Position numbers and translations under genes: made by a program. Under the pieces are notes generated by a model. The model made no database searches. It was not told the DNA's origin and was given only the letters and a program-made list of their open reading frames with translations. A stretch of 64,000 nucleotides of DNA from Ulvibacter algarum (GTDB lineage: Bacteria; Bacteroidota; Bacteroidia; Flavobacteriales; Flavobacteriaceae): positions 968,101 to 1,032,100 of the forward strand of contig CANLBJ010000001.1 in the NCBI GenBank assembly GCA_947488905.1, in the 5' to 3' direction. Shown one piece after another: positions 8,254 to 17,297 of this stretch (position 1 is the stretch's first letter; every line of letters begins with the position of its first letter).

Positions 8254-10121
8254 TAATGATTAATTGTAAACGGAATACCGCTATGTGGTTTTGCATATTC
8301 TTCTTCTAGACTTCCGTTTAATACGTAAGTCTCTAAGTCTGTTCTTGTAATTTCTCCTTTTAGATATTTTTCAATCATTAAACTAGCAATTTTTCCTGCC
8401 CATCTTGATCCCCAATATCCATTTTCTACAAATACAGCGATGGCTATTTTTGGGTTATCTTTTGGAGCAAATGCTACAAAGGTAGAGTGGTCTGTTAGCT
8501 TTGTAGTAACTCCATCTATTTTTGTGTAATTTTCTGCTGTACCTGTCTTACCACAAATTTCTATTCCTGGAACCTGTAGGTTTTTAGCAGTACCATCGTT
8601 ATACACATCAAACAAACCTTGTATTACAGGTTCAAAATATTCTGGCTTGATGGTAGTGTAGTTTTTTTCTGTGTACTTGCTAGGTATCGTGTCTTGTTTA
8701 TCAATGTTCTTAATGAGGTGTGGTTTAATATACCATCCTTTATTTGCTATAGCAGCTGTAAAGTTTGCCATTTGCATAGGGGTCATTAAAACTTCTCCTT
8801 GGCCTATAGAATTTGAAATAGTGGCAGTTGCATACCATTTGTATTTTGGGTAGCGATAATAGCGATTGTAATAGTTTGCGTCAGGGACTAAACCTTTACG
8901 ACCACTAGGCATATCGTGGCCAGAATATACGCCAAGACCAAAACTTTCTAGATGGTCGTGCCAAGTATTCATGCCTTCTTGTGGGGTGTCATATTTTTCA
9001 ATAGTACGTCTGTACACCGTGGCAAAATAACTATTGCAAGATTGTGCAATACCGCCTACCATAGACAAGGGGCTTTTATGATGGTGACAGCCTAAGGGCT
9101 TCTTTCCGCCATAATTATAAGAACCGTGACAAGTAATACGCTCTTCTATATTAACTACATTTTCTTGCAAACCTATTAAGGCGGTTAGCGCTTTAAATGG
9201 TGATCCAGGAGGATACTCTCCAGAAAGACCGCGATCAAAAAGTGGTCGCGATATAGAGTCATAAAACATTTTGCTAAAGTTCTTAGAGCGTTCACGACCT
9301 ACTAATAATTTAGGGCTATAATGTGGTGCGGTTATTAGAGCTAAGATTTCGCCAGTTTGTGGCTCAATAGCTACAATACCTCCTCGTTTATTAATGAAAA
9401 GTTCTTCGCCATATTTTTGTAATCGAGCATCAATAGAAAGAGTAATGTCTTTACCACGTTGTGGTAGCGTGTCAAAAGAGCCTTCTAGATAAGGACCTAT
9501 ATCACGATTAAAGCGATCTTTTTGTATATATTTCACTCCTTTTACGCCTCTTAATTCTTCTTCATAGGCCTTTTCAATGCCTTGCATCCCTATGTTTTCT
9601 CCGTTTTGGTAATAAGGGTTTTTCTTGACAATACGTTCATCTACTTCTCTTATGTAACCAAGCACATTTCCAGAGTGATTTACTTTATAATCTCTTAATG
9701 ATTGTTTTCTAATGTAAAACCCATCATATTTTCTCATTTTTTCTGAGAGATATGCATACTCTTCTTTGGTAAGTTGAGGTACTACAGTATAGGGTAATCT
9801 AGGGGAGTAGACTCTAGCTTTTGCCAAAATTTTCTCAAATTTTTCCTTTGGCATTTTTAAAAGCTTGCAAAGTTCTAGTGTGTCAAGATCTTTAACTTCT
9901 CTTGGTATAACCATTACATCATATGACGGTTGGTTAGATACCAAAAGCTTTTGATTACGGTCAAAAATATAACCACGCTGTGGGTAATCATACATTACCT
10001 TGTATGCATTACTTTCTGAACGTGCCTGGAAAGAGGTGTTGTAAACCTGTAAATAGAAAAGCCTCCCGGTAAAAACAATACCGGTAATCAAAACTATAAT
10101 AAGAAGTAAAAGTTTTCTCAC
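8253..10121 (-). CDS. mrdA: Penicillin-binding protein 2 (elongation-specific transpeptidase)
   Basis: A 622-aa class B PBP with an N-terminal membrane anchor (about 4-24), a dimerisation/pedestal domain and a transpeptidase domain. The catalytic motifs are SPFK at 307-310, SCN at 361-363 and KTG at 525-527. A cysteine/histidine cluster at 331-348 (CHG ... CHHH) lies where E. coli PBP2 binds zinc, so a structural zinc site is likely (inference). It cross-links peptidoglycan in the periplasm with RodA during elongation. It is in an operon with mreD upstream (31 bp gap) and rodA downstream (overlap). Confidence 0.95.
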   Translation of the reverse strand: MRKLLLLIIVLITGIVFTGRLFYLQVYNTSFQARSESNAYKVMYDYPQRGYIFDRNQKLLVSNQPSYDVMVIPREVKDLDTLELCKLLKMPKEKFEKILAKARVYSPRLPYTVVPQLTKEEYAYLSEKMRKYDGFYIRKQSLRDYKVNHSGNVLGYIREVDERIVKKNPYYQNGENIGMQGIEKAYEEELRGVKGVKYIQKDRFNRDIGPYLEGSFDTLPQRGKDITLSIDARLQKYGEELFINKRGGIVAIEPQTGEILALITAPHYSPKLLVGRERSKNFSKMFYDSISRPLFDRGLSGEYPPGSPFKALTALIGLQENVVNIEERITCHGSYNYGGKKPLGCHHHKSPLSMVGGIAQSCNSYFATVYRRTIEKYDTPQEGMNTWHDHLESFGLGVYSGHDMPSGRKGLVPDANYYNRYYRYPKYKWYATATISNSIGQGEVLMTPMQMANFTAAIANKGWYIKPHLIKNIDKQDTIPSKYTEKNYTTIKPEYFEPVIQGLFDVYNDGTAKNLQVPGIEICGKTGTAENYTKIDGVTTKLTDHSTFVAFAPKDNPKIAIAVFVENGYWGSRWAGKIASLMIEKYLKGEITRTDLETYVLNGSLEEEYAKPHSGIPFTINH

Positions 10122-10152
10122 AAAGAGGTGTTATGCTAAATATGGTGTGAAA

Positions 10153-10662
10153 TTAAGAACGTTTCCGTCCAAAAAGTACTAAAACGCAGAAAATTAAAAG
10201 TATACTAAATATACTAGAAAATAACGTTGATCTCAAGGCTAAGAGTATGTGCGAAATGTTAAATGTTTCTAATAAAAATAAAACCAAATGATGAATAATC
10301 ACCATCCCAGAAATATATAGCAATCGCTCGTTAATAGGAACTTGATTAAGCTTTATTACATTGTATTCATAACTTATACCAAAAGCAAATTTTAAAAGAA
10401 CTGGTCTTATATATGCAATAAATACAGTAGCTGCAGCATGAACACCTCCTGTGTCACTAAACATGTCTATTGTGAGTCCAAGCAAAAACCCTAAAAATAT
10501 GAGTAAGGTTCTATTACCTGTAAAAGGGAAAATTAGAACAAATAGCACATACATATATGGGTTAATGTAGCCTAAAAAGTTGATATGGTTAAGCACAAGA
10601 ACCTGCAAGAGCGCTAGCCCAATAAACCGAATTATATTTTGAATGATCTCACTGTTCTGCAT
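10153..10662 (-). CDS. mreD: Rod shape-determining protein MreD
   Basis: A 169-aa very hydrophobic protein with about five membrane helices and the MreD-like order of short loops (INPYMYVLFVLIFPF; GFLLGLTIDMFSD). MreD links MreC and the PBP2/RodA synthase in the inner membrane. Identification rests on size, topology and position between mreC and mrdA. Its start overlaps the mreC stop by 14 bp, indicating translational coupling. Confidence 0.9.
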   Translation of the reverse strand: MQNSEIIQNIIRFIGLALLQVLVLNHINFLGYINPYMYVLFVLIFPFTGNRTLLIFLGFLLGLTIDMFSDTGGVHAAATVFIAYIRPVLLKFAFGISYEYNVIKLNQVPINERLLYISGMVIIHHLVLFLLETFNISHILLALRSTLFSSIFSILLIFCVLVLFGRKRS

Positions 10663-11473
10663 CTTCTGTCGCTGCTTCTAGGTTGAGAATCTCTGTGGCT
10701 TGAGTAGGTTTAATAATATAGACTTGCTTTAAGTTAGTCATATCATTAAAAAGATGAACATCTACTACATAACTGTCATCATCTGTGAGAACAAAGTCTT
10801 TTATGGTGCCTATTAAGATCCCTTCTGGGAAGATAGTAGATTTACCACCTGTAACTATTGTGTCGCCTACTACAAGCGGTGCTAATCTAGGTATTTGTCT
10901 TAACTGGACAACATTTGGGTCACGTGTGTCCCATACAAGTGTACCAAAATGGCTATCCTTTTTTAGTTTTGCATTAATCTCACTATTTGTATTTAAAATA
11001 GACTGGATGGTTGCATAACCGCCAGATGTATTATTAACAATACCTACTAGCCCTTGAGTGGTGATAACTCCTTGATCTATCACTATACTATCGCGAGAGC
11101 CTTTATTAATGGTGATGTTGTTTTTTGATTGTGTGTAATTATTATTAATCACTTTTGCTGCCTTAAAATAGAAAGGAGCATTTGTGATTGTGGTATCAAT
11201 TTTTGCTTCGGAAAAGCGCTGAAGTTGTGTAATTTGACTTCTCAAATACGTATTTTCTTCTGTAAGTTTTTGATTTTCTGTTTCCAGACCAAAATAATCT
11301 GTCACCGAAGAACGGGCGCTATAAACACCACCGCCTAAGAAGTTCGCAGAACTAACAAACGAACTCGTGTGATAAGAATTTGATTGAATGGTAAACGAAA
11401 TCGCAATTAAAAAAAGTGCAAAGAACAGCAGGAAATTTTTATTTCGAATGAAAAAAAATAGAATATGCTGCAT
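10649..11473 (-). CDS. mreC: Rod shape-determining protein MreC
   Basis: A 274-aa bitopic protein. It has one N-terminal transmembrane helix (about 12-28), a coiled coil (about 65-90, ENQKLTEENTYLRSQITQL) and the periplasmic beta-barrel domains with typical MreC sequence (GVITTQGLVGIVNN; VVGDTIVTGG; FPEGILIGTI). MreC organises the elongation complex and activates PBP2. It lies between mreB (58 bp gap) and mreD (overlap). Confidence 0.95.
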   Translation of the reverse strand: MQHILFFFIRNKNFLLFFALFLIAISFTIQSNSYHTSSFVSSANFLGGGVYSARSSVTDYFGLETENQKLTEENTYLRSQITQLQRFSEAKIDTTITNAPFYFKAAKVINNNYTQSKNNITINKGSRDSIVIDQGVITTQGLVGIVNNTSGGYATIQSILNTNSEINAKLKKDSHFGTLVWDTRDPNVVQLRQIPRLAPLVVGDTIVTGGKSTIFPEGILIGTIKDFVLTDDDSYVVDVHLFNDMTNLKQVYIIKPTQATEILNLEAATEDAEQ

Positions 11474-11531
11474 TGATCAGAACAGATGTTATTGGGTTCA
11501 CATTTCCGAAGAAATGATTATAATCCTTCTC

Positions 11532-12560
11532 TTATTTAATTAGGACACTCTTAAATTTAGCAAGGTTTTTTAAACAAATACCGGTTCCTCTAACTACTGC
11601 TCTTAATGGATCTTCTGCAATATATACAGGTAGATCTGTTTTTTGAGAAAGACGCTTGTCTAGCCCTCTTAACATAGATCCTCCACCGGCAAGATAAATA
11701 CCAGTATTGTAAATATCTGCTGCGAGTTCAGGAGGTGTTTGTGATAAGGTTTCCATCACGGCATCTTCTATACGTAATATAGATTTGTCTAACGCTTTTG
11801 CTATCTCTCTATAAGATGTTTGTACTTGTTTTGGCTTACCAGTTAGTAAGTCACGACCTTGCACGTCCATCTCATCTGGTGGTAACTCAAGATCTTCTGT
11901 AGCAGCACCTATTTGAATTTTTATTTTTTCTGCAGTGCGCTCTCCAACATAAAGGTTGTGCTGTGTGCGCATGTAATAAATGATATCGTTTGTAAAAACA
12001 TCACCTGCAATCTTAACAGATTTGTCACAAACAATCCCTCCAAGAGCGATTACTGCGATTTCTGTTGTTCCTCCTCCTATATCTACAACCATGTTACCTT
12101 TAGGTTGCATAATGTCTACACCAATACCTATGGCTGCTGCCATAGGTTCGTGAATTAAGTATACTTCTTTACCGTTTACTCTCTCTGCACTTTCTTTTAC
12201 CGCTCGCATCTCTACTTCTGTTATACCAGAAGGGATACAAATTACCATTCTTAAAGATGGAGTGATCCATTTTTTCTTTAATGCTGGGATGTCTTTGATA
12301 AACATGTTTATCATTTTTTCACTCGCGTCAAAATCTGCAATAACACCGTCTTTAAGTGGCCTAATGGTCTTAATGTTTTCGTGTGTTTTACCTTGCATCA
12401 TTGCTGCTTCGCGGCCTACTGCTATAATTTTACCCGTAGTGCGATCGCGAGCTACAATAGACGGCGAGTCTACTACAACTTTGTCATTGTGTATGATAAG
12501 TGTGTTTGCCGTTCCAAGGTCAATTGCGATTTCTTCGGTGAGGAAGTCAAAAAATCCCAT
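11532..12560 (-). CDS. mreB: Rod shape-determining actin homologue MreB
   Basis: A 342-aa actin-fold ATPase. Phosphate 1 motif is DLGTANTLIIH near residue 15, phosphate 2 motif is VVDIGGGTTEIAVIALGG, and the adenosine motif is GIYLAGGGSMLRGLD. The length is standard for MreB. It forms filaments on the inner face of the cytoplasmic membrane and guides the MreCD/PBP2/RodA synthase. It is transcribed ahead of mreC and may be co-transcribed from purH (65 bp gap). Confidence 0.97.
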   Translation of the reverse strand: MGFFDFLTEEIAIDLGTANTLIIHNDKVVVDSPSIVARDRTTGKIIAVGREAAMMQGKTHENIKTIRPLKDGVIADFDASEKMINMFIKDIPALKKKWITPSLRMVICIPSGITEVEMRAVKESAERVNGKEVYLIHEPMAAAIGIGVDIMQPKGNMVVDIGGGTTEIAVIALGGIVCDKSVKIAGDVFTNDIIYYMRTQHNLYVGERTAEKIKIQIGAATEDLELPPDEMDVQGRDLLTGKPKQVQTSYREIAKALDKSILRIEDAVMETLSQTPPELAADIYNTGIYLAGGGSMLRGLDKRLSQKTDLPVYIAEDPLRAVVRGTGICLKNLAKFKSVLIK

Positions 12561-12625
12561 AAGTTTGAGAGGTATTTTAGTTTACATAAGCTGAAAATGA
12601 GCTTTCAACAAAGGTATTAAATTTA

Positions 12626-14158
12626 TTAGTGTTTAAAGTGACGTGTGCCTGTAAATACCATAGCTAAATTATGCTCATTACAATAATCTATACTTAGTTG
12701 ATCTTTTATTGATCCTCCTGGCTGTATTACAGCTTTTATGCCTGCATTATCTGCAATCTCCACACAGTCTGGAAAAGGGAAAAACGCATCACTTGCCATT
12801 ACAGCTCCATCAAGGTCAAAATTAAAACTTTGTGCCTTGTGTATTGCTTGCGTTAACGCATCAACTCTTGAGGTTTGTCCTGTTCCGCTAGCACATAGTT
12901 GCTTACCTTTTGTAAGTACAATTGTGTTAGACTTTGTGTGCTTGCAAATTTTAGAGGCAAACATCAAGTCTTCTAACTGATTATCAGTAGGTTTATTGTC
13001 TGTAGCGTTAGTTATTTTGTCTAAGCTATCTGTAATATTGTCTTTATCTTGAACTAATGTTCCGTTAAGACAAGTTCTAACAGATGTTTCTGGCATTTTT
13101 ACGTCTTTCTGTACTAATAAAATGCGGTTCTTTTTACCCTTTAATATTTCCGAAGCTTTACTAGAATATGAAGGAGCTATAACCACCTCACAAAATAACT
13201 TGTGAATCTCGTTTGCAGTTGCCTCATCAATCTCAGTGTTTGAGATTAATACACCACCAAAAGCAGATACAGGGTCTCCTGCAAGTGCGTCTGTGTATGC
13301 TTGGTGCACTGTGTCACGTTGTGCAATACCACAAGCGTTGTTGTGCTTTAAGATAGCAAATGTAGGTTGCTCACCTGCAAACTCGTTCATTAAATTAACT
13401 GCTGCATCTACGTCTAGAAGGTTGTTGTAGCTTAATTCTTTACCGTGTAGTTTGTCAAAAATCGCTTCAAAATCTCCAAAGAAGAAACCACGCTGGTGTG
13501 GGTTTTCTCCATAACGAAGTACTTTTCCTTTTTGTTCACTAATTTTTAAAGCAGGGATAGCGTTATCGCTGTTAAAATAGTTAAAGATTGCAGTATCGTA
13601 ATGAGAAGAAACATTAAATGCTTTTGCTGCAAAGTTTTTACGGTCTGCCATAGAGATGTTTCCGTCATTTGCATTAAGCAAGTCTAGAAAAGCATCATAA
13701 TCTTCCATAGAAGAAACGCAAATAGTGTCTTTAAAGTTTTTTGCTGCAGCACGTATTAGTGAAATACCACCTATGTCTATTTTTTCTATAATATCTTGCT
13801 CTGGTGCTCCAGAGGCTACTGTGTTTTCAAAAGGATATAAATCTACAATCACGATATCTAACTGCGGAATTTTATATTCTGCCATCTCTTTTACATCACC
13901 TTCATTGTCTTGACGGTTTAAAATACCTCCAAAAACTTTAGGGTGTAATGTCTTTACGCGACCTCCAAGGATAGATGGGTAGTCTGTAACTTCTTCTACA
14001 GGAATCACTTTGATGCCTAAGTCATTTATAAATTTTTCTGTTCCTCCGGTAGAGTAAATTGTCACACCTAGGTCATCTAGTTTTTTGACAATAGGACCAA
14101 GTCCGTCTTTATGAAATACAGAAATAAGTGCAGAAGTTACTTTTTTGTGATCGCTCAT
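12626..14158 (-). CDS. purH: Bifunctional AICAR formyltransferase / IMP cyclohydrolase PurH
   Basis: A 510-aa enzyme for the last two steps of de novo IMP synthesis. The N-terminal MGS-like cyclohydrolase domain (about 1-150; IYSTGGTEKFI; GGRVKTLHPKVFGGIL) is followed by the AICAR transformylase domain (KHNNACGIAQ; DAFFPFPDCVEIA; AVIQPGGSIKDQ). Length and motif order match the family. It lies upstream of mreB on the same strand, a common flavobacterial neighbourhood. The 173-bp gap to the divergent permease gene at 14332 must hold both promoters. Confidence 0.97.
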   Translation of the reverse strand: MSDHKKVTSALISVFHKDGLGPIVKKLDDLGVTIYSTGGTEKFINDLGIKVIPVEEVTDYPSILGGRVKTLHPKVFGGILNRQDNEGDVKEMAEYKIPQLDIVIVDLYPFENTVASGAPEQDIIEKIDIGGISLIRAAAKNFKDTICVSSMEDYDAFLDLLNANDGNISMADRKNFAAKAFNVSSHYDTAIFNYFNSDNAIPALKISEQKGKVLRYGENPHQRGFFFGDFEAIFDKLHGKELSYNNLLDVDAAVNLMNEFAGEQPTFAILKHNNACGIAQRDTVHQAYTDALAGDPVSAFGGVLISNTEIDEATANEIHKLFCEVVIAPSYSSKASEILKGKKNRILLVQKDVKMPETSVRTCLNGTLVQDKDNITDSLDKITNATDNKPTDNQLEDLMFASKICKHTKSNTIVLTKGKQLCASGTGQTSRVDALTQAIHKAQSFNFDLDGAVMASDAFFPFPDCVEIADNAGIKAVIQPGGSIKDQLSIDYCNEHNLAMVFTGTRHFKH

Positions 14159-14331
14159 GATAGTTTATAGCTTTATGTATAATTTTTAAAGGCGCAAAAA
14201 TACAGAATCATCACTCATTTTTGTAACAATTGTTAATAGAATGCGTCATACGTTTCATAACTTTATCTGTTGAAATTTTTCAAGTATCAATTTCAATTAA
14301 AAGAACCCATTTAAAATAGAACCAACCAACT

Positions 14332-15588
14332 ATGCTCATCTATTTAAGAGTACTCAAAGAGAGTTTTAATTTTGCCGTAAATGCACTTAAAAATAATAAG
14401 TTGCGTACCTTTTTATCATTGGTAGGGGTTACTATTGGTATCTTTTCTATTATCGCCATACTTGCTGCGGTAGATTCACTTAAAAAAGAGATTGAAAGTA
14501 GTATTAGTTCTTTAGATACTAGTACAATGATTATTGCACGTTTTTCTTTTGGCCCTACAGATGTGCCAAGGTGGAAGTCACAACAGTTTCCTAATGTTGC
14601 TTATGATGAATATCAAATGCTAAAAAAGACTGTAGATGATATTGATCAAGTAGCCTTTGCGATGAGTGTGCCTAATACTTCTATGAAATATGATGGTAAT
14701 ACCATTAATAGTGTTGATTTTATGGCTGTCACCCATGAGCATTATGAGATTGAATCATTAAAAGTTGAAGAGGGTAGATATTATAATGAGTCTGAGTCTC
14801 ATAGTGGATCACAGGTGATTGTAATAGGATATGAGATTGCGACAGAGTTGTTTGGTTCTCCTGCGGCAGCTATTGGAAAAAAAGTAAGAATGTATGGTAG
14901 AAAGTTTACTGTAATAGGTACTTTAGAGAAAGAAGGTAGCGGTATGGGAGGTGGCTCTAAAGATACTGTGGTGATATTTCCAGTAAATGCTGCGCGTAAA
15001 ATATTTGGAGATAGTAGGAACAGCGGTTTCGCTCAAATTATTGTTAAGCCAAAAGCAGGAACTGATGATGCAGAGGTAATGGGTATAATCACTCAAAAAT
15101 TGCGTGTGTACAGAGGTTTAAAGACAGATGATGTTAATACATTTTTTATCAATCAATTAAAAGGTCTTGTAGATATGATTGATAATATTACAGGTACTAT
15201 GAATCTCGTAGGACTTATGATTAGTGGTTTCTCTCTACTAGTAGGTGGCTTTGGGATTGCAAATATTATGTTTGTGAGTGTAAAAGAACGTACAAGCCTT
15301 ATTGGTATTCAAAAATCTCTAGGAGCAAAAAGACGTTTTATCTTGCTTCAGTTTTTATTTGAGGCTGTGATTTTGGCACTTTTTGGAGGTATTATAGGGA
15401 TGTTCTTTGTGTGGGTTTTAGCACAAGTAGCAAACATAATGTTGGACGACTTTGAGTTTGTGCTCTCTGGCTTTAATATGTTTTTAGGGACATCAGTTTC
15501 TGTCGCTATTGGTTTAATAGCAGGTATTCTTCCTGCAATATCAGCGTCTAAGTTAGACCCTGTAGAGGCCATAAGATCTGGAATGTAG
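14332..15588 (+). CDS. MacB/FtsX-type ABC transporter permease
   Basis: A 418-aa membrane subunit. It has an N-terminal TM helix with a KNNKLRTFLSLVGVTIGIFS motif (MacB-PCD family), a large periplasmic domain (about 55-270) and three C-terminal TM helices of the FtsX domain (SVKERTSLIGIQKSLGA; LDPVEAIRSGM at the end). Proteins of this type couple a cytoplasmic ATPase to movement or export of substrates at the periplasmic side. No ATPase gene is adjacent, so the partner must be encoded elsewhere. The substrate is unknown. Confidence 0.9.
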   Translation: MLIYLRVLKESFNFAVNALKNNKLRTFLSLVGVTIGIFSIIAILAAVDSLKKEIESSISSLDTSTMIIARFSFGPTDVPRWKSQQFPNVAYDEYQMLKKTVDDIDQVAFAMSVPNTSMKYDGNTINSVDFMAVTHEHYEIESLKVEEGRYYNESESHSGSQVIVIGYEIATELFGSPAAAIGKKVRMYGRKFTVIGTLEKEGSGMGGGSKDTVVIFPVNAARKIFGDSRNSGFAQIIVKPKAGTDDAEVMGIITQKLRVYRGLKTDDVNTFFINQLKGLVDMIDNITGTMNLVGLMISGFSLLVGGFGIANIMFVSVKERTSLIGIQKSLGAKRRFILLQFLFEAVILALFGGIIGMFFVWVLAQVANIMLDDFEFVLSGFNMFLGTSVSVAIGLIAGILPAISASKLDPVEAIRSGM

Positions 15589-15621
15589 AATCAGAAGAGC
15601 TGGTAAAAAAACAAAAAAGAT

Positions 15622-15662
15622 AAATCCCAAATTCCAAAAATTAGTCTTGGAATTTGGGATTT
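15622..15662. terminator. Bidirectional terminator between convergent genes
   Basis: A perfect 16-bp stem (AAATCCCAAATTCCAA at 15622-15637 with its complement at 15647-15662) and a 9-nt loop. It lies between the convergent ABC permease gene and the GAF protein gene, with A/T-rich flanks on both sides. Confidence 0.75.
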
Positions 15663-15745
15663 TCAATTCTTGAGTTTAGTTAAATGAAACAGAAGAATTC
15701 TAAGTAGCTGAGTGATTTATCTTTTTCAGCAAAATTGTACCGAAG

Positions 15746-16201
15746 TTATAAAATAGCGGCCACTTGCTCGTTTACCCATTCTAAAAAAACTTCGTCTTCT
15801 TTAGTAAAAGGGTCTGCTGTATTTGAGTCAATATCTATTTGCCCTATGTTCTCCCCATCTTTAAAAAGAGGTATCACAATCTCTGCTTTTACAGTAATAC
15901 TACAAGCAATATAGTTATCCTGAGCTTTAACGTCTGGCACTACAAAGTTCTCGTTAGAGACTGCCACTTGACCACAAATACCTTTACCAAAAGGTATAAC
16001 AGTATGGTCTGTCGCTTCTCCGGCATAGGCCTTTAAATGCAGTGTTTGTGCTTCGTGATTAGCAAAATAAAAACCAACCCAGTCATAATGTGCAATGCTA
16101 TTTTGTAATAATTCACAGACTTGGGTCATTCTTGTTTCTGCAGTTTCTGTTGTCTTATTTAATATTTCAGAAACTTGTGGTTGTAAACTTTTGTGGGGCA
16201 T
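15746..16201 (-). CDS. GAF-domain protein, probable free methionine-R-sulfoxide reductase
   Basis: A 151-aa single GAF domain of the fRMsr family (GKGICGQVAVS; VVPDVKAQDNYIACS; EIVIPLFKDGENIGQIDID). These cytosolic enzymes reduce free methionine (R)-S-oxide. Two of the family's three active-site cysteines are present, C76 and C100, with the expected 24-residue spacing. The upstream third cysteine (in the IACTRIP segment of E. coli fRMsr, as I recall it) appears replaced: position 66 is histidine. It may therefore use a different resolving route or be less active. It is monocistronic and convergent with the permease gene. Confidence 0.85.
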   Translation of the reverse strand: MPHKSLQPQVSEILNKTTETAETRMTQVCELLQNSIAHYDWVGFYFANHEAQTLHLKAYAGEATDHTVIPFGKGICGQVAVSNENFVVPDVKAQDNYIACSITVKAEIVIPLFKDGENIGQIDIDSNTADPFTKEDEVFLEWVNEQVAAIL

Positions 16202-16300
16202 AGCTTTTATCTTTTATTATATTAGGCAAAAGTATTTCATTGCTGCAATTCTTCCCAAAAAGAATTACAGTATTTTTGTTAAAAGTACAACACACTCCTC

Positions 16301-16846
16301 TTGAAAGAACTTTTTAAAAAATACTGGCCTGTTATTAGATTCCTTCTTCTTTTTTTAGGGTCTTACGCGCTATTATCTGCCTTGTATTTTGTGTTCCTTT
16401 CTTGGTCTGAGGGAGGTACGTATTATCCAGACTTTTTTACTTATCTAGTGTCTGTACAAACAGAAGCCGTGCTTGCTACCTTGGGTTATGAGCCAAGTTT
16501 GCAGGTAGATCCTGTTTACCCAATGATGCGAGTTTTATTGTTTGATAAATATATAGGTAATATTAATGAAGGGTGTAATGCATTAAGTGTAATGATTTTG
16601 TTTGTTTCGTTTATCATAGCATTTGCTCAAAAGTTTAAGAAGACATTACTCTTTATTGTAGGTGGCTTAGTGCTTATTTATGCAACAAATATTATACGTA
16701 TTGTGATATTATGTGTTGCTTTATATAAATACCCAGAAAGCAGTAATTTTCTACACGATATTGTTTTTCCAGGTATTATTTATGGGATGGTTTTTCTATT
16801 GTGGTTATTTTGGGTGCGTTCTATTTCAATAAAAAGTAATGAATAA
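16301..16846 (+). CDS. xrtF: Exosortase family protein XrtF
   Basis: A 181-aa multi-pass membrane protein. It has the exosortase catalytic triad in order: C92 in NEGCNALSVMILF, R133 in NIIRIV and H152 in FLHDIVFPG. Exosortases process and anchor proteins that carry a C-terminal sorting signal. The F type is small and found in Flavobacteriia. The start is a TTG at 16301, because the next in-frame ATG lies beyond the first helices. Its stop overlaps the start of the associated protein by 8 bp. No obvious target protein is encoded nearby. Confidence 0.9.
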   Translation: MKELFKKYWPVIRFLLLFLGSYALLSALYFVFLSWSEGGTYYPDFFTYLVSVQTEAVLATLGYEPSLQVDPVYPMMRVLLFDKYIGNINEGCNALSVMILFVSFIIAFAQKFKKTLLFIVGGLVLIYATNIIRIVILCVALYKYPESSNFLHDIVFPGIIYGMVFLLWLFWVRSISIKSNE

Positions 16847-17261
16847 AGTGGTTAAAGTCATACTGGTAATAGTGCTTTTTGCGCTGCTTGCAGGAGTGCG
16901 GTATTTTCAAGAAGCCTTATTTTATGATCCTTTGCTGCTCTTTTTTAAATCTAGTTTTTCTTCGGAAGCGCTACCAGATTTAATAATACCCAACTATTAT
17001 TTGCACCTTGCTTTTCGCTTTTTAATAAACACAGTTTTATCGTTAGCAATTCTTTGGTTTTTGTTTCAGAAATTTGAAATCGTTAAAATTTCGGCAGTTA
17101 TTTATTCTATATTCTTTGTTGCTCTAATGGCGCTTATGGTCTTGTTTATTAATATTTCCGAAGTAGGAGCTTACCAAATGTTATTTTACACACGCCGTTT
17201 TCTTATTCAGCCTCTGTTATTATTATTACTTATTCCTGCCTTTTATTTTATTAAGAAATAG
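16839..17261 (+). CDS. Exosortase F system-associated protein
   Basis: A 140-aa integral membrane protein with about four TM segments. It starts inside the 3' end of xrtF (ATGAATAA overlap). Proteins of this size and topology regularly accompany xrtF in Flavobacteriia and are classed as exosortase F-associated. Its exact role is not known. The motif YYLHLAFRFLINT is its most distinctive stretch. Identification rests on position and topology more than on sequence motifs. Confidence 0.85.
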   Translation: MNKVVKVILVIVLFALLAGVRYFQEALFYDPLLLFFKSSFSSEALPDLIIPNYYLHLAFRFLINTVLSLAILWFLFQKFEIVKISAVIYSIFFVALMALMVLFINISEVGAYQMLFYTRRFLIQPLLLLLLIPAFYFIKK

Positions 17262-17279
17262 CTAAATTTTGTAGCTTTG
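17250..17279 (+). promoter_or_regulatory. Bacteroidota-type promoter for the metal-handling cluster
   Basis: TAGCTTTG at 17272-17279 fits TAnnTTTG. A TTTA ending at 17250 lies 21 bp upstream as -33 box. The downstream gene starts at 17298. The promoter lies around the stop codon of the XrtF-associated gene. Confidence 0.5.
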
Positions 17280-17297
17280 TATTCTAAAATATAAGCT

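Noticed and set aside
12262..12594. Plus-strand frame opposite mreB
   Set aside because: It is antisense shadow of mreB codons with no recognisable domain.
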